This document shows positions 9,613 through 19,289 of a DNA stretch of 24,473 nt, one piece after another. Source of the stretch: Psilocybe azurescens (Eukaryota > Basidiomycota > Agaricomycetes > Agaricales > Agrocybaceae). The notes under the pieces are model-generated. The model did no database searches. It saw only the letters and a list, made by a program, of their open reading frames with translations, and was not told the DNA's origin. The stretch spans positions 1-24,473 of the forward strand of contig JAJIRX010000241.1 in assembly GCA_023853785.1 (NCBI GenBank). Reading direction: 5' to 3'. How positions within the stretch are numbered: the stretch's first letter is position 1; the number at the start of each line of letters is the position of its first letter. Both the position numbers and the translations under genes were made by a program.

Positions 9613-10821
9613 CTACTTGTCGTCGTCGGATTCTTGGGTTTGGTTCTTCAGCATGCTGAGATATGAGCCGTCTAGTGCGCCTGGGGATATAAGAGATGAG
9701 ATTAGGGTGTGCATGTGCATAAAGGTTGAAAGAATAGAGGTGAAATAGAAAGCGAAGTGGAAGTGGAAGGGAATGGGAATGAGAAAGGCGGAAGGGAAAG
9801 TGAAAGTGACAATGAAAGTGAAGGCAAAAAGGCGGTGTAGAATGATAGGATAGAAAGGGTCGAAACATCGAAACAAAGGAACAATGAAATTAGACGAAAT
9901 GACGAGGAGGCGAGGAAACGAAGATAGAAATGAATCAACGAATTATGTAAAGAAAGTGAAAAATCATACTAGAAAGCAAAAGGAATGAAATGAAAAAGAA
10001 AAGCAAGAAATACTCACGACCAACATCCTCAGCGACATGCTTCCCTCTGTACGCCGAGATGACAGGGTTGGGCGTCCCAAGGAATTCAGACGACGTCGAC
10101 GCGTTGGACGCAGTGGACGCGGATGGGGGCACCGTATAGTGCAGCATGCGCGAGGGCATCGATACTGGGGACTGCGCGTACGCGGCGGCCGAAGCCGCAC
10201 CACCACTTCGGGAAGGCGATTTGGGCGAGGCGGAGGAGGGAGAAGAGGAGTCGAGGTCACCCCGGGAGAGCGAGAGCGACGACGACGGGTTGTACGTGAA
10301 TGGGCGTTGGGGCTGCGAGCTGCTGTGAGGCGAGTGCACTTTGAACGGCCGCTGGGACTTTGAGAGGGGCTGTGAAGGGGAGAATGCAGGCAAGGAGGAA
10401 GAGGCAGAGGCAGAGGCGGAGGAAGGTTTGTGCAGCGCTTTCAGGGGACGGGCGAGAGGGTACTTGATCGCGTATGCGGCTTCGAGCAGGTTGTAGCCCA
10501 TCACGGTCACCATTCCCATTTCTGTTTGTCCATAAATGATTATATTATTAGCAGAGCTCTTTCATTTGCATCGCGTAGGACAAAGCACACTACGCACCTA
10601 TGACGCACGCCCACACCCACACCTGCGAAAATGAACACGCCTGGTGCTAGCCCCACCACGTCGAAGCGAGCAGCACTGTCTTCAGCGCGGCCGGGACATA
10701 GGGCAGCGGGAGCAGGTACGACAGTAAGTACGAGGAGGGTGGTAAGGCTCCGCGCATTGAGCCGGATGCGGTAGATCGCTTCGGCTTTGTGCGGCATCAG
10801 CCGCGACGTCACTATTGGCAT
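9613..10821 (-). pseudogene. Pom34-like nuclear pore membrane protein, copy A, frameshifted in exon 1
   Basis: Minus-strand exons are 10598–10821, 10018–10521 and 9613–9680. Exon 1 gives PHKAEAIYRIRLNARSL and a first hydrophobic helix; exon 2 opens with a second helix (MGMVTVMGYNLLEAAYAIKY), followed by a long Ser/Pro-rich tail with QRPFKV and QSPVSMPSRMLHYTVP blocks; exon 3 ends in an acidic DDDK. Two membrane helices followed by a Ser/Pro-rich tail fit the basidiomycete Pom34 (NPCC) family of nuclear pore components, recognised from memory. A 4-base insertion (taag, about 10725–10728) relative to copy B shifts exon 1, and the original frame then meets a TAG at 10647–10649. Exon 2, by contrast, is intact here. 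Confidence 0.6.
9681..10017 (-). other. Long intron 2 of the Pom34-like copy A, purine-rich on + strand
   Basis: The donor GTGAGT lies at 10017 downward and the acceptor CCCCAG at 9681, giving 337 bp against 47–76 bp for the other introns here. The + strand is dominated by GAAA, GGAA and GTGAA words, i.e. long pyrimidine runs on the coding strand. The same intron in copy B is 262 bp, so the simple sequence has expanded or contracted since duplication. Confidence 0.7.
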
Positions 10822-11175
10822 CGAATATGCGCCATCTTACGCTCTTACGTCTTGCTTTCATCTCAACTGTTCTATACCGTCTCTTCTCTTTTAACGACAT
10901 ATGTATCTTCAATGTAACAATCATTTAATTCAAACTTGAATGAAACTCATTTAAAGTCCTCGACCAACAGCTCTTAGGACCAGCTCTCAACGAAGATGAT
11001 CCCCCAATCAGGTGGAAACTTCCGATTACTGAGTCTGGGACCCATTGATTCTCTCATGGTGTCGTGGCTCTACGTATATTTGATGCGCTATTCCCATTCT
11101 TCGAGTATGGCAAACCATCTGTCGTCGTGAGTCTAAAATCATCTACAGCTCTTTATCAGCTCTTTAGTTCTACAG
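10822..11175. other. Intergenic region right of block A
   Basis: Homology with block B stops at about 10823. No coding frame or repeat is supported. Near 11056–11110 a short forward stretch before a possible intron (gtgagtct at about 11127, ending tacag at 11175) may be an earlier exon of the coding remnants that follow. Confidence 0.4.
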
Positions 11176-12305
11176 GCACTGAGCACTTTTGACAAACATG
11201 GCCAGATCAAGGACGCCTCAGACGCCGCCCGACGCTATCGATGTGTATTAACATGTTCGGCGGGCATTCCGAGAAATCAAGACAGCAAGTGAAACAACTT
11301 AAGTCAAGTCCGCACAGCGACGACGTTTGGTTCGCACATCGATACCTGGAAACACCTACTCCCGTCTCATGTTCAATTCACGATATGTAGCAAGGGCCCT
11401 TGATAACCTACTAGAAACGCAAGAGCTTGACAATTTCTGTGATGGTCCTTGAAAAGGATACATCGCACAGGAGATAGCAGCTTTGGTATGTATATGCTTC
11501 TGCTATCCATTTTGTATGACTTATTTGCACTGGAACCTGAAGCAGGGTCTGCTCGCTTCTTGATTCAGCGGGCTTGGCACGGGCTCGAGCGACAATAACA
11601 ACAGAAATAAAATGGCACTCGCGCCCGGCCTTCTCTCCATCTGTAGAGGCTCTTGTACAGGAAATATCACATACGAAGGCTACGGCTATGGTACGTACTT
11701 GTTTACTTTCCTGTTAAATCCGTACAACTCAGCCGCATACTACAAGTAGCGGTTTACCCGCTCCCAGACCCAGAAACGTCGGCACGTACGCGAACAATAC
11801 CAACAATCGAATACCAAAGGTTACTAGCACCTTCTCTTTGTCGACCTCCTGATGTAATTGTATCACTGACAACTGTACCGCTGTCTCCCCTTCACTGCAC
11901 AATGACGATTTGCGGCATCCGCAAACAGGATATTCGAATTTCCTCGAATACGTCAGGGATCCCTGGCCCAGTTTCGCTGTCAAAGCACGGGAACATCAGC
12001 ATTGACATGACGGTCTCCCACTTTCACTGTCCATGAGAATTCTCAATGACTGCCTACACCCTATGGCTTAATTGTCGCAAGAGCGACATGGAGTCTGAGT
12101 GTTTGTTCGATGACACTGATCCATCCTACTTTCGCAATGCGATTCTTCATTATAGATCACTTACACGCTCTGTGCTTATATTGGAAATGTTGTTAAATTT
12201 TCTGCTTTCGTTCGTGATGCTGGAATTGCAACTGCCGACGTTCAAACTGCCCTGTGGTGTTCTTCTGGACAGTTAACTTATTTCGGATCAGATAAAATAC
12301 GTTGA
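11176..12305 (+). pseudogene. Scattered exons of an unrecognised fungal gene
   Basis: Several plus-strand pieces read like real protein in shifting frames. 11176–11291 gives ALSTFDKHGQIKDASDAARR. 11314–11485 gives RLVRTSIPGNTYSRLMFNSR, then VARALDNLLETQEL, a TGA at 11450–11452 and KGYIAQEIAAL, ending at a GTATGT donor. 11550–11692 gives a SPSVEALVQEISHTKATAM segment before a GTACGT donor. 11896–11990 gives SNFLEYVRDPWPSFAVKARE. 12177–12305 gives FSAFVRDAGIATADVQTALW and ends in a stop. The shared strand, order and plausible splice sites suggest one decayed gene. I do not recognise the family; a transposon-encoded protein is possible. Confidence 0.4.
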
Positions 12306-13218
12306 ATTTTCTGTTTCGAGCTTACTTGACTCTCTCATGCGATGTCAATATATGTAATTTATAGAACACATTGGGCACATGTTGGGCATATATATGTATA
12401 TGAATATTTTCAAATTAACGCGGCGATATATTGGTACCCCGTGTGAAGCACGAGTCGAGGGCTCGTTTTTCATATAAACCACAAGCCACAGCATCCTTCA
12501 GGGTGCAGTAGAGGTGTACCTGTGCAACCCCGACGAAACGATGAAATGGCTATGCTACGAGATATCGACTAGAAGGATCCGTCACGAAATGCAGCTTCAG
12601 AGCCGTTTGAGGCCCAACAAGCGTCCAGAGAGTAAAGTTAAACTTTCAGCGAAAGAGAGGGCTTCCATGGACAGGCCTTCTTCTCTGACAGAAGCACGGT
12701 TAAAAGGGGTACTTTGGAACAGGGGATTTCTCTGAAAGCGAGTTCAGTGGTCCGCAATGACATAGAACAAGTGAAAAATATGAAAGACGGAGGGTGATTT
12801 AGACGAGATTGTACTTTTGATGGGCCATTTTAAGAGAGGAATATGATATAACACACTTTTCTGAAATTAAACCCTTCCGTCTGACCACATCGAATCTTTG
12901 CAGAAAAGAAAGCAGTGTCCTGCCATTGGCCAGATAAAGATATTAAGACGTGTCGTGTTGGGGGAAAGAAGAGGTCAACAGTGCCGGTGCCGGTCCCGGC
13001 GCGTCAGAAATTATACGACACACCTTGCACATAACTCATACCTCTCATAATCTGCAACGCTATATTCTCAATTTAAATTTACAAACCCAAATTGTGAATG
13101 TCACAAGAATAGTCTGCTTCGAATGCTCGTGCTATGCACGCATAGCAGAGTTGAAGGAATCGGATTAAATTTATCTTGAAGGCTGTACCAAGTTTACCGT
13201 CTCCTTGCATAGCCCCTA
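12306..13218. other. Intergenic region upstream of the TPR–CHAT gene
   Basis: AT-rich at 12340–12430 with repeated atatat words. 12514–12735 is open for 73 codons with a basic, helical composition, but nothing supports it as a gene. The rest is probably the promoter region of the downstream gene. No tRNA or repeat is seen. Confidence 0.4.
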
Positions 13219-13226
13219 CATATAAC
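13219..13226 (+). promoter_or_regulatory. TATA-like element of the TPR–CHAT gene
   Basis: The sequence catataac lies about 63–70 bases upstream of the chosen ATG at 13289, a usual distance for a fungal core promoter. Assigned by position and sequence only. Confidence 0.35.
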
Positions 13227-13288
13227 CCCCAACAGAGCTGACTTCCAGTACGGCCTTCCTCTATCCGCAACTTAACCATCCCACCACT

Positions 13289-16200
13289 ATGATGGAGTCA
13301 TTACCCGATAACAAAGTAGATGCATCCTCACCCAACAGCCAGGATCTCATACCGTCGAAGTTAACGTTCGTATCACTGATTTCGGAGAATTTTTGTCGTT
13401 TCTAACAGTTTGTGTGTGCAGATATCATGGCGAAAGTAACAGTGCAGAATCCAGTACACAAGAGAGCCCACCACTTTTAGTACGTTTTTCACTACATCCA
13501 ATACATCGCGATCTAATGAAGAGCAGGTCAAAGGTGGAGGCTCGGCTGGATGCACTGCAGACATCGGTGGAAACACCCCTATTGCAACAGATGTAAGTAA
13601 ATTGAAGCTCTCTCTCTCTCCTTGAATGCGATAATAATGTCATATAATACAGAGCTTAATTGACGATGAAGAAGAAGCGTCGGAGATGGTTGCTCTTGCA
13701 ACCTCGCTCATGGCAGAATGCAAGGCAGAGTTACCACTTTCGAACCTCGACACCGCGATCTTCCTGTTTCGCCAAGTTTTGGATAGCCATCCAATAACGC
13801 ATACACTCCAAATTGATGCTATGAGTTATCTTGCGTCCGCCTTGGGTGTCAGACTCATGTACACCAATCAGAATGAAGATTTAACGGAATATATGTCTCT
13901 TCGCCTTCCGAAGCCAGACCAAGTCATAAGTCCTAATCAGGACACCACCGCCATTAGAGAGGAGGACGAGACGGATACACAAGATACACTGGAATTGGCG
14001 AAGGGATCTTTGATAAAATTCCAGAAGTCGACTTCCCTTCATGTCCTAAACACCGTAATTTTCCTCGTTCAACAATCACTTCCACATCTTTCATTTGCAT
14101 CTACTACCCGTGTTGTCGCCTTAACCACTCTTGTGGATGGATTATATGCCCGGTTTAATCATTTGCATGATACGACTGCCACTGCGAGTGATCTAGGCGA
14201 AGCTATTTCTAGTCTGCAAGACGCCATGATATCTCGCACTGAGCAAGCTCGGCAACACTCGTCTACGAACACTCGGATGCAACTGTGCGGGTTGTTAATA
14301 GAACGGTTCAACTTAACGCATGATATTTCCGAGCTTCACAGAGCATTTGCTTGGCTGGAAGCTTGGAACACCGAAGACACGAGCATTGCCATAAGTACTC
14401 ACCAACAATTTCGCTCCGCCAAGGAACTCTATGAACGGTTCACCGAGTCCGGTAACATGGGTGATCTGAATACCGCAGTGGCATTTTTCCGTCGGATAAT
14501 TGCAGAAAGGCCTGAGAGCAGTGAGGATTACATTGCTGGTGTCCACAATCTTGCTTTTCTGCTGGCGGTCCGATTTGAGCACGACGGTCAACAAAGTGAT
14601 CTCGACGAGGCTATTTATTTCCACAGGCAAGCCATCGAACTCCGACCTTCACCCCATCCCGATCAATATGTGTTGCTTAATAGCCTTGCTAACACATTGC
14701 AGACACGATTCGACCACGCAGGTGAACAAAGTGATCTTGACGAAGCCATTTCACTGCACAGGCAAGTTCTTGAGCTCCGACTTTCACTGAATCGCAGTCG
14801 ATCCAGCTCACTCAGCAATCTTGCTAACTCACTGTGGACACGATTGAATGAAAAAAACCAGGGAAATGATCTCGACGAAGTCATCCCTCTCAACAGCCAA
14901 GCTCTTGAGCTCGTCTTTCCGCCTCATCCCAAACGATCCATGCTGCTCAATAATATGGCTGATGCACTGTGGGCGAAATTCAAGCATGGAGGTGAACGAA
15001 GTTATCTGGATGAAGCCATATGTCTCTACAGGCAAGCTGTCGATCTCCGACTTACTCCTCATCTTGAACGCTCCAAGTCACTGAATAATCTTGCTCTTGC
15101 ACTATGGATACGATTTAACCAAGGAGGTGAACGAAGTGATCTGGATGAAGCCATCTCTCTCCACAGACAAGCTATCGAGCTCCAACCTGCACCCCATCCG
15201 GAACGATCCAATTCACTCAGTAACCTTGCTGTTGTACTATGCATACGATTTAACAAAGGAGGTGAACGAAGTGATCTGGATGAAGCCATCTTCCTCAATA
15301 GACAAGCTCTTGAGCTCCAACTTGCACCCCATCCCGATCGCTCCGATTCACTCAATAACCTTGCTGCTGTACTGTGGATACGATTCAAACAAGGAGGTGA
15401 ACAAAGTGATCTCAATGAAGCCATCTCTCACTACAGGCAAGGTCTTGAGCTCCAACTCGCACCCCATCCTGGTCGCGTCAATTCTCTTAATACCCTTGCT
15501 CTTATACTGGTAACACGATTTGACCAAGGAGGTGAACGAAGTGATCTGGAGGAAGCCGTCTCTCTCTACAGGCAAGCTCTCGAGCTCCGACATGCACCCC
15601 ATCCCGATCGCTCTGATTCACTCCATAAACTTGCAGTTGTACTGTGGGCACGATTTAGGCAAGGAGGTGAACGCAGTGATCTGGATGAAGCTATCTCTCT
15701 CCACAAGCAAGCTCTCGAGCTCCGACCTGCACCCCATCCCGATCAATCCATGTTGCCCAATAATCTTGCTAACACTCTGTGGATACAATTCGACCAAGGA
15801 GATGAACAAAGTGATCTTGATGAAGCTGCATCACGTCTTAGACACTCCAAGTTACTCAACAGTTTTGCTAATACACTGCGGGCACGATTCCAGCAAACAG
15901 GTGAACGAAGTGATCTTGATGAAGCTATCTTCTTCCACAGGCAAGCTTTCGATCTCCAACTTGCAACCCATCCCAATCGATCCAGACCGCTCAGCAATCT
16001 TGCCGACGCACTGTGGACACGATTCGAGCAAACAGGTGAACGAAGTAATCTGGAGGAAGCCATCTCTCTCTACAGGCAAGCTTTCGAGCTTCAACTTGCA
16101 CCCCATCCCGATCGATCCATGTTACTCAATAATCTTGCTACCGCACTGGGGACACGATTCAAGCAAACAGGTGAACAAAGTGATCTCGATGAAGCTATTT

Positions 16201-18571
16201 CACTGCACAGGCAAGATCTCGAGCTCCAACTTGCACCCCATCCCGATCGATCCATCTCACTCGATAATTTTGCTAACATTCTGCGGACACGATTCGAGCA
16301 AACAGGTGAACAAAGTGACCTCGATGAAGCTATTTCACTGCACAGGCAAGCTCTCAAGCTCCAACCTGCACCCCATCCCGAACGCTTCAGGTCACTCAAT
16401 AATCTTGCTAGCGCACTGCACACACAATTCCACCAAACAGGTGAACAAAGTGACATCGATGAAGCAATTTCACTGCACAGGCAAGCTCTTAAGCTCCTAC
16501 TTGCACCCCATGCCGATCGATCCATGTCACTCAATAACCTTGCTACCGCACTGGGGACACGATTCAAGCAAACAGGTGAACAAAGTGATCTCGATGAAGC
16601 TATTTCACTGCACAGGCAAGCTCTCGAGCTCCGACTTGCACCCCATCCCGAACGCTCCAAGTCACTCAATAATCTTGCTAACGCATTGTGGGCACAATTC
16701 AACCAAGGAGGTGAACAACGTGATCTCGATGAAGCGATGTCTTTCTTCTGCGCTGCTGCACAATACTTATTCAGACCTCCATATCATCGTCTCAATTTTG
16801 CAAAGGGATGGATACGATGTGCTGTCCAAAGCCAACATAGCTCTGCAATTCATGCATATGAAACTGCCCTACAGGTTTTGCCACAAGTCGCCGCTTTGAG
16901 TTTGGATGTACAATCACGACAGAAAGCCTTGACCACGGGAACCGATGGCTTAGCCCGTGATGCATCTATATGTGCTATTCTCTCTGGAAATTTGGACAAG
17001 GCTATAGAATTTTTGGAATCAGGTCGAGCCATCTTCTGGTCCCAGGTCCTATCTCTTCGCTCTCCCTTTCATCGACTCCGCAACATCGCACCAAATGGTC
17101 CAGAATTGGCAACCAGACTGCAAGATATTGCCAACGAGCTCGAGAATGGATCTCATCGTGATGGCACTGCTGAATTTTTTGGACAATCGGAAAAAGTTAT
17201 CCATAGAGCAGGAGGCTTCCCGACTTAATCGCCTTAATGAAGAATGGGAACAAAATATTCTCAAAGTCAGGGAATTGGATGGGTTCCAGGATTTTCTACT
17301 CCCTCCCGTTTATCCTCACTTAAACCAGCCGCATCCGAATACCCAGTTGTCTTTCTCATCGAAAATGATGTTCGCAGCCACTGCCTCATCATGACATCAA
17401 CAAACATTCATCACATCCCCCTTCCAAACTTACACACTCCTATCTTGAAGATACTCGTTGATAGCGTCCATATGGCTACCTCTCAGTCTGTGATATCACG
17501 GTCGTTCATTGATCATACCCGAGACACAATGATCAAGCTCCTAGGTGAAGAGCGAGGAATAAGCTTTGCAAATGATGGTGGAGACTCCGACGGCACCTTC
17601 AGACCTGTTCTGAAAATGTTGTGGGACGAATTGGTGAAGCCGGTAATTGATTACCTTAATATCAAGGTTAGTTGTTGAATTTCTGCTAATAACCGATTTA
17701 CTTATAAGTTATAATATAACATAGAAATCAAACCAAATGCCTATCTTACAATGGTGTCCCACTGGCTATTTTACCTTCCTTCCCATCCACGCTGCAGGCA
17801 ATTATGATAGCGCCCTAGCTATCGATTGCGCTCCAGATTATTTCGTTTCTTCATATACTCCAACTGTAGGCGCGCTTCTTTCTGAGCCATCCGTACCCAC
17901 CACCAAAACGTTTCGAATGATGGCAGTCATCGAATCTCAACAATTGTCTTCTACGAAAGACGAGTTAAACAAAATTCGGCAGTACGTATCTAGTGACGCT
18001 CTCGTGGAATTGGGTGTCCCTGGATCACCTGCAGAGATCGAAGATGTCGCTTCCCGTCTTTCGACTGTGTCTGTCGTCCACTTTGCATGTCATGGCATGC
18101 AAAATCCATTGAAAACCTCTGGACAGCGGACTGAAGCTGTCCAATGGACTACTGCGGATCTCGAGGATTATGAAGGAGAAGATGCCGAATGGATCACTTG
18201 CGTTTCTGTGCGCCTGTGAGACAGCCATGGGTGACCAAAATATACCGGATGAAGCGATGAGCCTAGCTGCATGCCTGCTGTTTTCAGGATTTCGACGGGT
18301 TGTTGCTACCGTGTGGTAGGTTTATTTCTCGCTGGCATTCCTCCGATGAACATAAATTCTAATAGCATTGGGTAGGGAAATGATGGATAAAGACGGGCCT
18401 ACTATCGCAGACGCATTCTATCGAGAACTTTTCCGTGGTCCTGACGGGAAACCGACTCGTGAACCAGATGTGACGAAGTCTGCGTATGCACTGCACATCG
18501 CGGTCAAGGAGCTACGTTCCAGGAATGTTTCGTTCCGGCGATGGGTTCCTTTCATTCATATGGGAAAATGA
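13289..18571 (+). pseudogene. TPR–CHAT protein (caspase/separase-like peptidase with TPR array), three indels
   Basis: Exons in consistent phase are 13289–13365, 13422–13479, 13527–13592, 13653–17666, 17725–18315 and 18376–18571; ignoring lesions they give about 1,660 residues. The first ~380 residues are mostly helical, followed by 17 tandem TPR-like units of 45 residues (about 380–1090). The CHAT domain spans about 1215 to the end: CPTGYFTFLPIHAAG, YFVSSYTPTVGALL, the His motif VHFACHG (His codon 18091–18093), the Cys motif CACETAMGD (Cys codon 18215–18217) and the C-terminal FRRWVPFIHMGK. Both presumed catalytic residues are present. One extra T near 17175–17180, one missing base near 17300–17315 and one extra base near 18118 break the frame. 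CHAT proteins are caspase/separase-fold peptidases (PF12770-type), and bacterial relatives act in defence and cell death. The substrate here is unknown. If the indels are assembly errors the gene is intact. Confidence 0.92.
14592..16740 (+). repeat. Tandem array of 17 TPR-like units, strict 135-bp period
   Basis: The word gtgat or its variant (start of SDLDEA) occurs at 14596, 14731, 14866, 15001, 15136, 15271, 15406, 15541, 15676, 15811, 15910, 16045, 16180, 16315, 16450, 16585 and 16720. All steps are 135 bp except 15811 to 15910, which is 99 bp because a unit lost 36 bp (12 codons). Units share a DLDEAISLHRQALEL core, a PHPDRS turn and NNLAxAL. Most units at 15001–15811 carry GGE before the core, those at 15910–16585 carry TGE, and the last one (16720) again has GGE. 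Near-identical DNA between late units points to recent unequal exchange. Confidence 0.95.
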
Positions 18572-19230
18572 GAAAGGAGATGCGTATATATTACAACCTT
18601 TAGAAAGAATTTGATGTACCCACCTACCTAATTATTGCGTAAAAGCAGCCTCAAAGTTGTGGACTTTGTCGTCAAGTCAAGTTTTTGGCAGCGGGTTTTA
18701 GATCGGATGGGACTTTGAATGTCCGCTCTCTCTAGACAATGTGCCGTGTTGATTCGATACTCAGTTCACAAACGGTGGAATGGTTTCGACTTTCCATCAT
18801 CCATGCACCCAATGCGCCTGAAACTCCGTATTCATGCAGTCTCGTGGCAAACCTGTAGAACGATTTCGCCCTTCCATCTTATACAAAGCAGTCACAAGTC
18901 TAGTATTCATGCTTCAACCGCGAGCGGGTACTGGACAGTGGACACTTGGCGGAGTCAGCACTCAAGCTTCGCCCAGATCATACAGGGCTCGGGCATATCA
19001 GGCAACAGGAACGGGTCGTACGACAAGCGGACACTTGATCATGATTCATGACTCGTTGAGAATTCTACTTGAATTCACTAGTCATTCGTAGGGGGCCGCA
19101 GTTGGGATGGAGCAGGACCGCTTTAACAACCCTTTTTTTTTTGCAAGGACGGACCAGCTTGCGCTAACCGGCCAACGCGACGAGTCAATGAGTTATCAGC
19201 AGGCTTTTCAATGTGCCCGACAAGATGGGC
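18572..19230. other. Intergenic region between TPR–CHAT gene and block B
   Basis: Holds the 3' end of the TPR–CHAT gene and then about 500 bp with no supported gene; open frames of 85–110 codons at 18719–19091 overlap in two frames and show no recognisable motif. Poly-T at 19131–19142. Nothing else seen. Confidence 0.5.
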
Positions 19231-19238
19231 CTTAAATA
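19231..19238 (+). promoter_or_regulatory. TATA-like element of the nucleotidyltransferase-like gene copy B
   Basis: cttaaata lies about 52–59 bases before the ATG at 19290. Position and sequence are the only support. Confidence 0.3.
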
Positions 19239-19289
19239 CTGGGAAAGGGCCACTGCTACCCAACAAACGAATCCCAAGCTTCCTCAACC

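Larger units (their letters stand above)
7701..10821. repeat. Duplicated block A (direct copy of 20000–23071)
   Basis: The whole interval aligns collinearly with 20000–23071: five coding exons and their introns, the convergent intergenic region, and all three exons and both introns of the minus-strand gene. Homology starts at the 3' splice site of an internal exon and stops within about 2 bp of the start codon of the minus-strand gene. Differences are scattered substitutions plus small indels, so the duplication is moderately old. Confidence 0.95.

Noticed and set aside
13480..13526. Reading straight through 13393–13596 as a single exon
   Set aside because: That frame ends in a stop at 13594, whereas removing the 47-bp GTACGT...GCAG intron joins all exons in phase with the 13653 exon.
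16091..16702. 203-codon antisense open frame
   Set aside because: Same periodicity artefact on the opposite strand; Ser/Arg-rich repeats without a recognisable domain.
14592..16740. CRISPR-like array
   Set aside because: Regular repeats, but the whole 135-bp unit is coding with no unique spacers, and the genome is eukaryotic.
15520..16899. 459-codon open frame on + overlapping the TPR array
   Set aside because: It is the third-frame shadow of the 135-bp repeat: because the period is a multiple of three, absence of stops in one unit propagates. Its protein (repeated HSIILLTHCGHDS) has no domain and overlaps a clear TPR gene.
17158..17211. A 54-bp intron (GTGATG...AGCAG) to explain the frame change at 17175
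   Set aside because: Splicing it would leave the reading frame unchanged and run into the stop at 17226, and would remove a segment that fits the family. A single-base indel explains the data better.
18719..19091. Possible small genes of 85–110 codons
   Set aside because: Two overlapping frames of similar length with no domain, splice context or duplicate; chance open frames in GC-balanced sequence.
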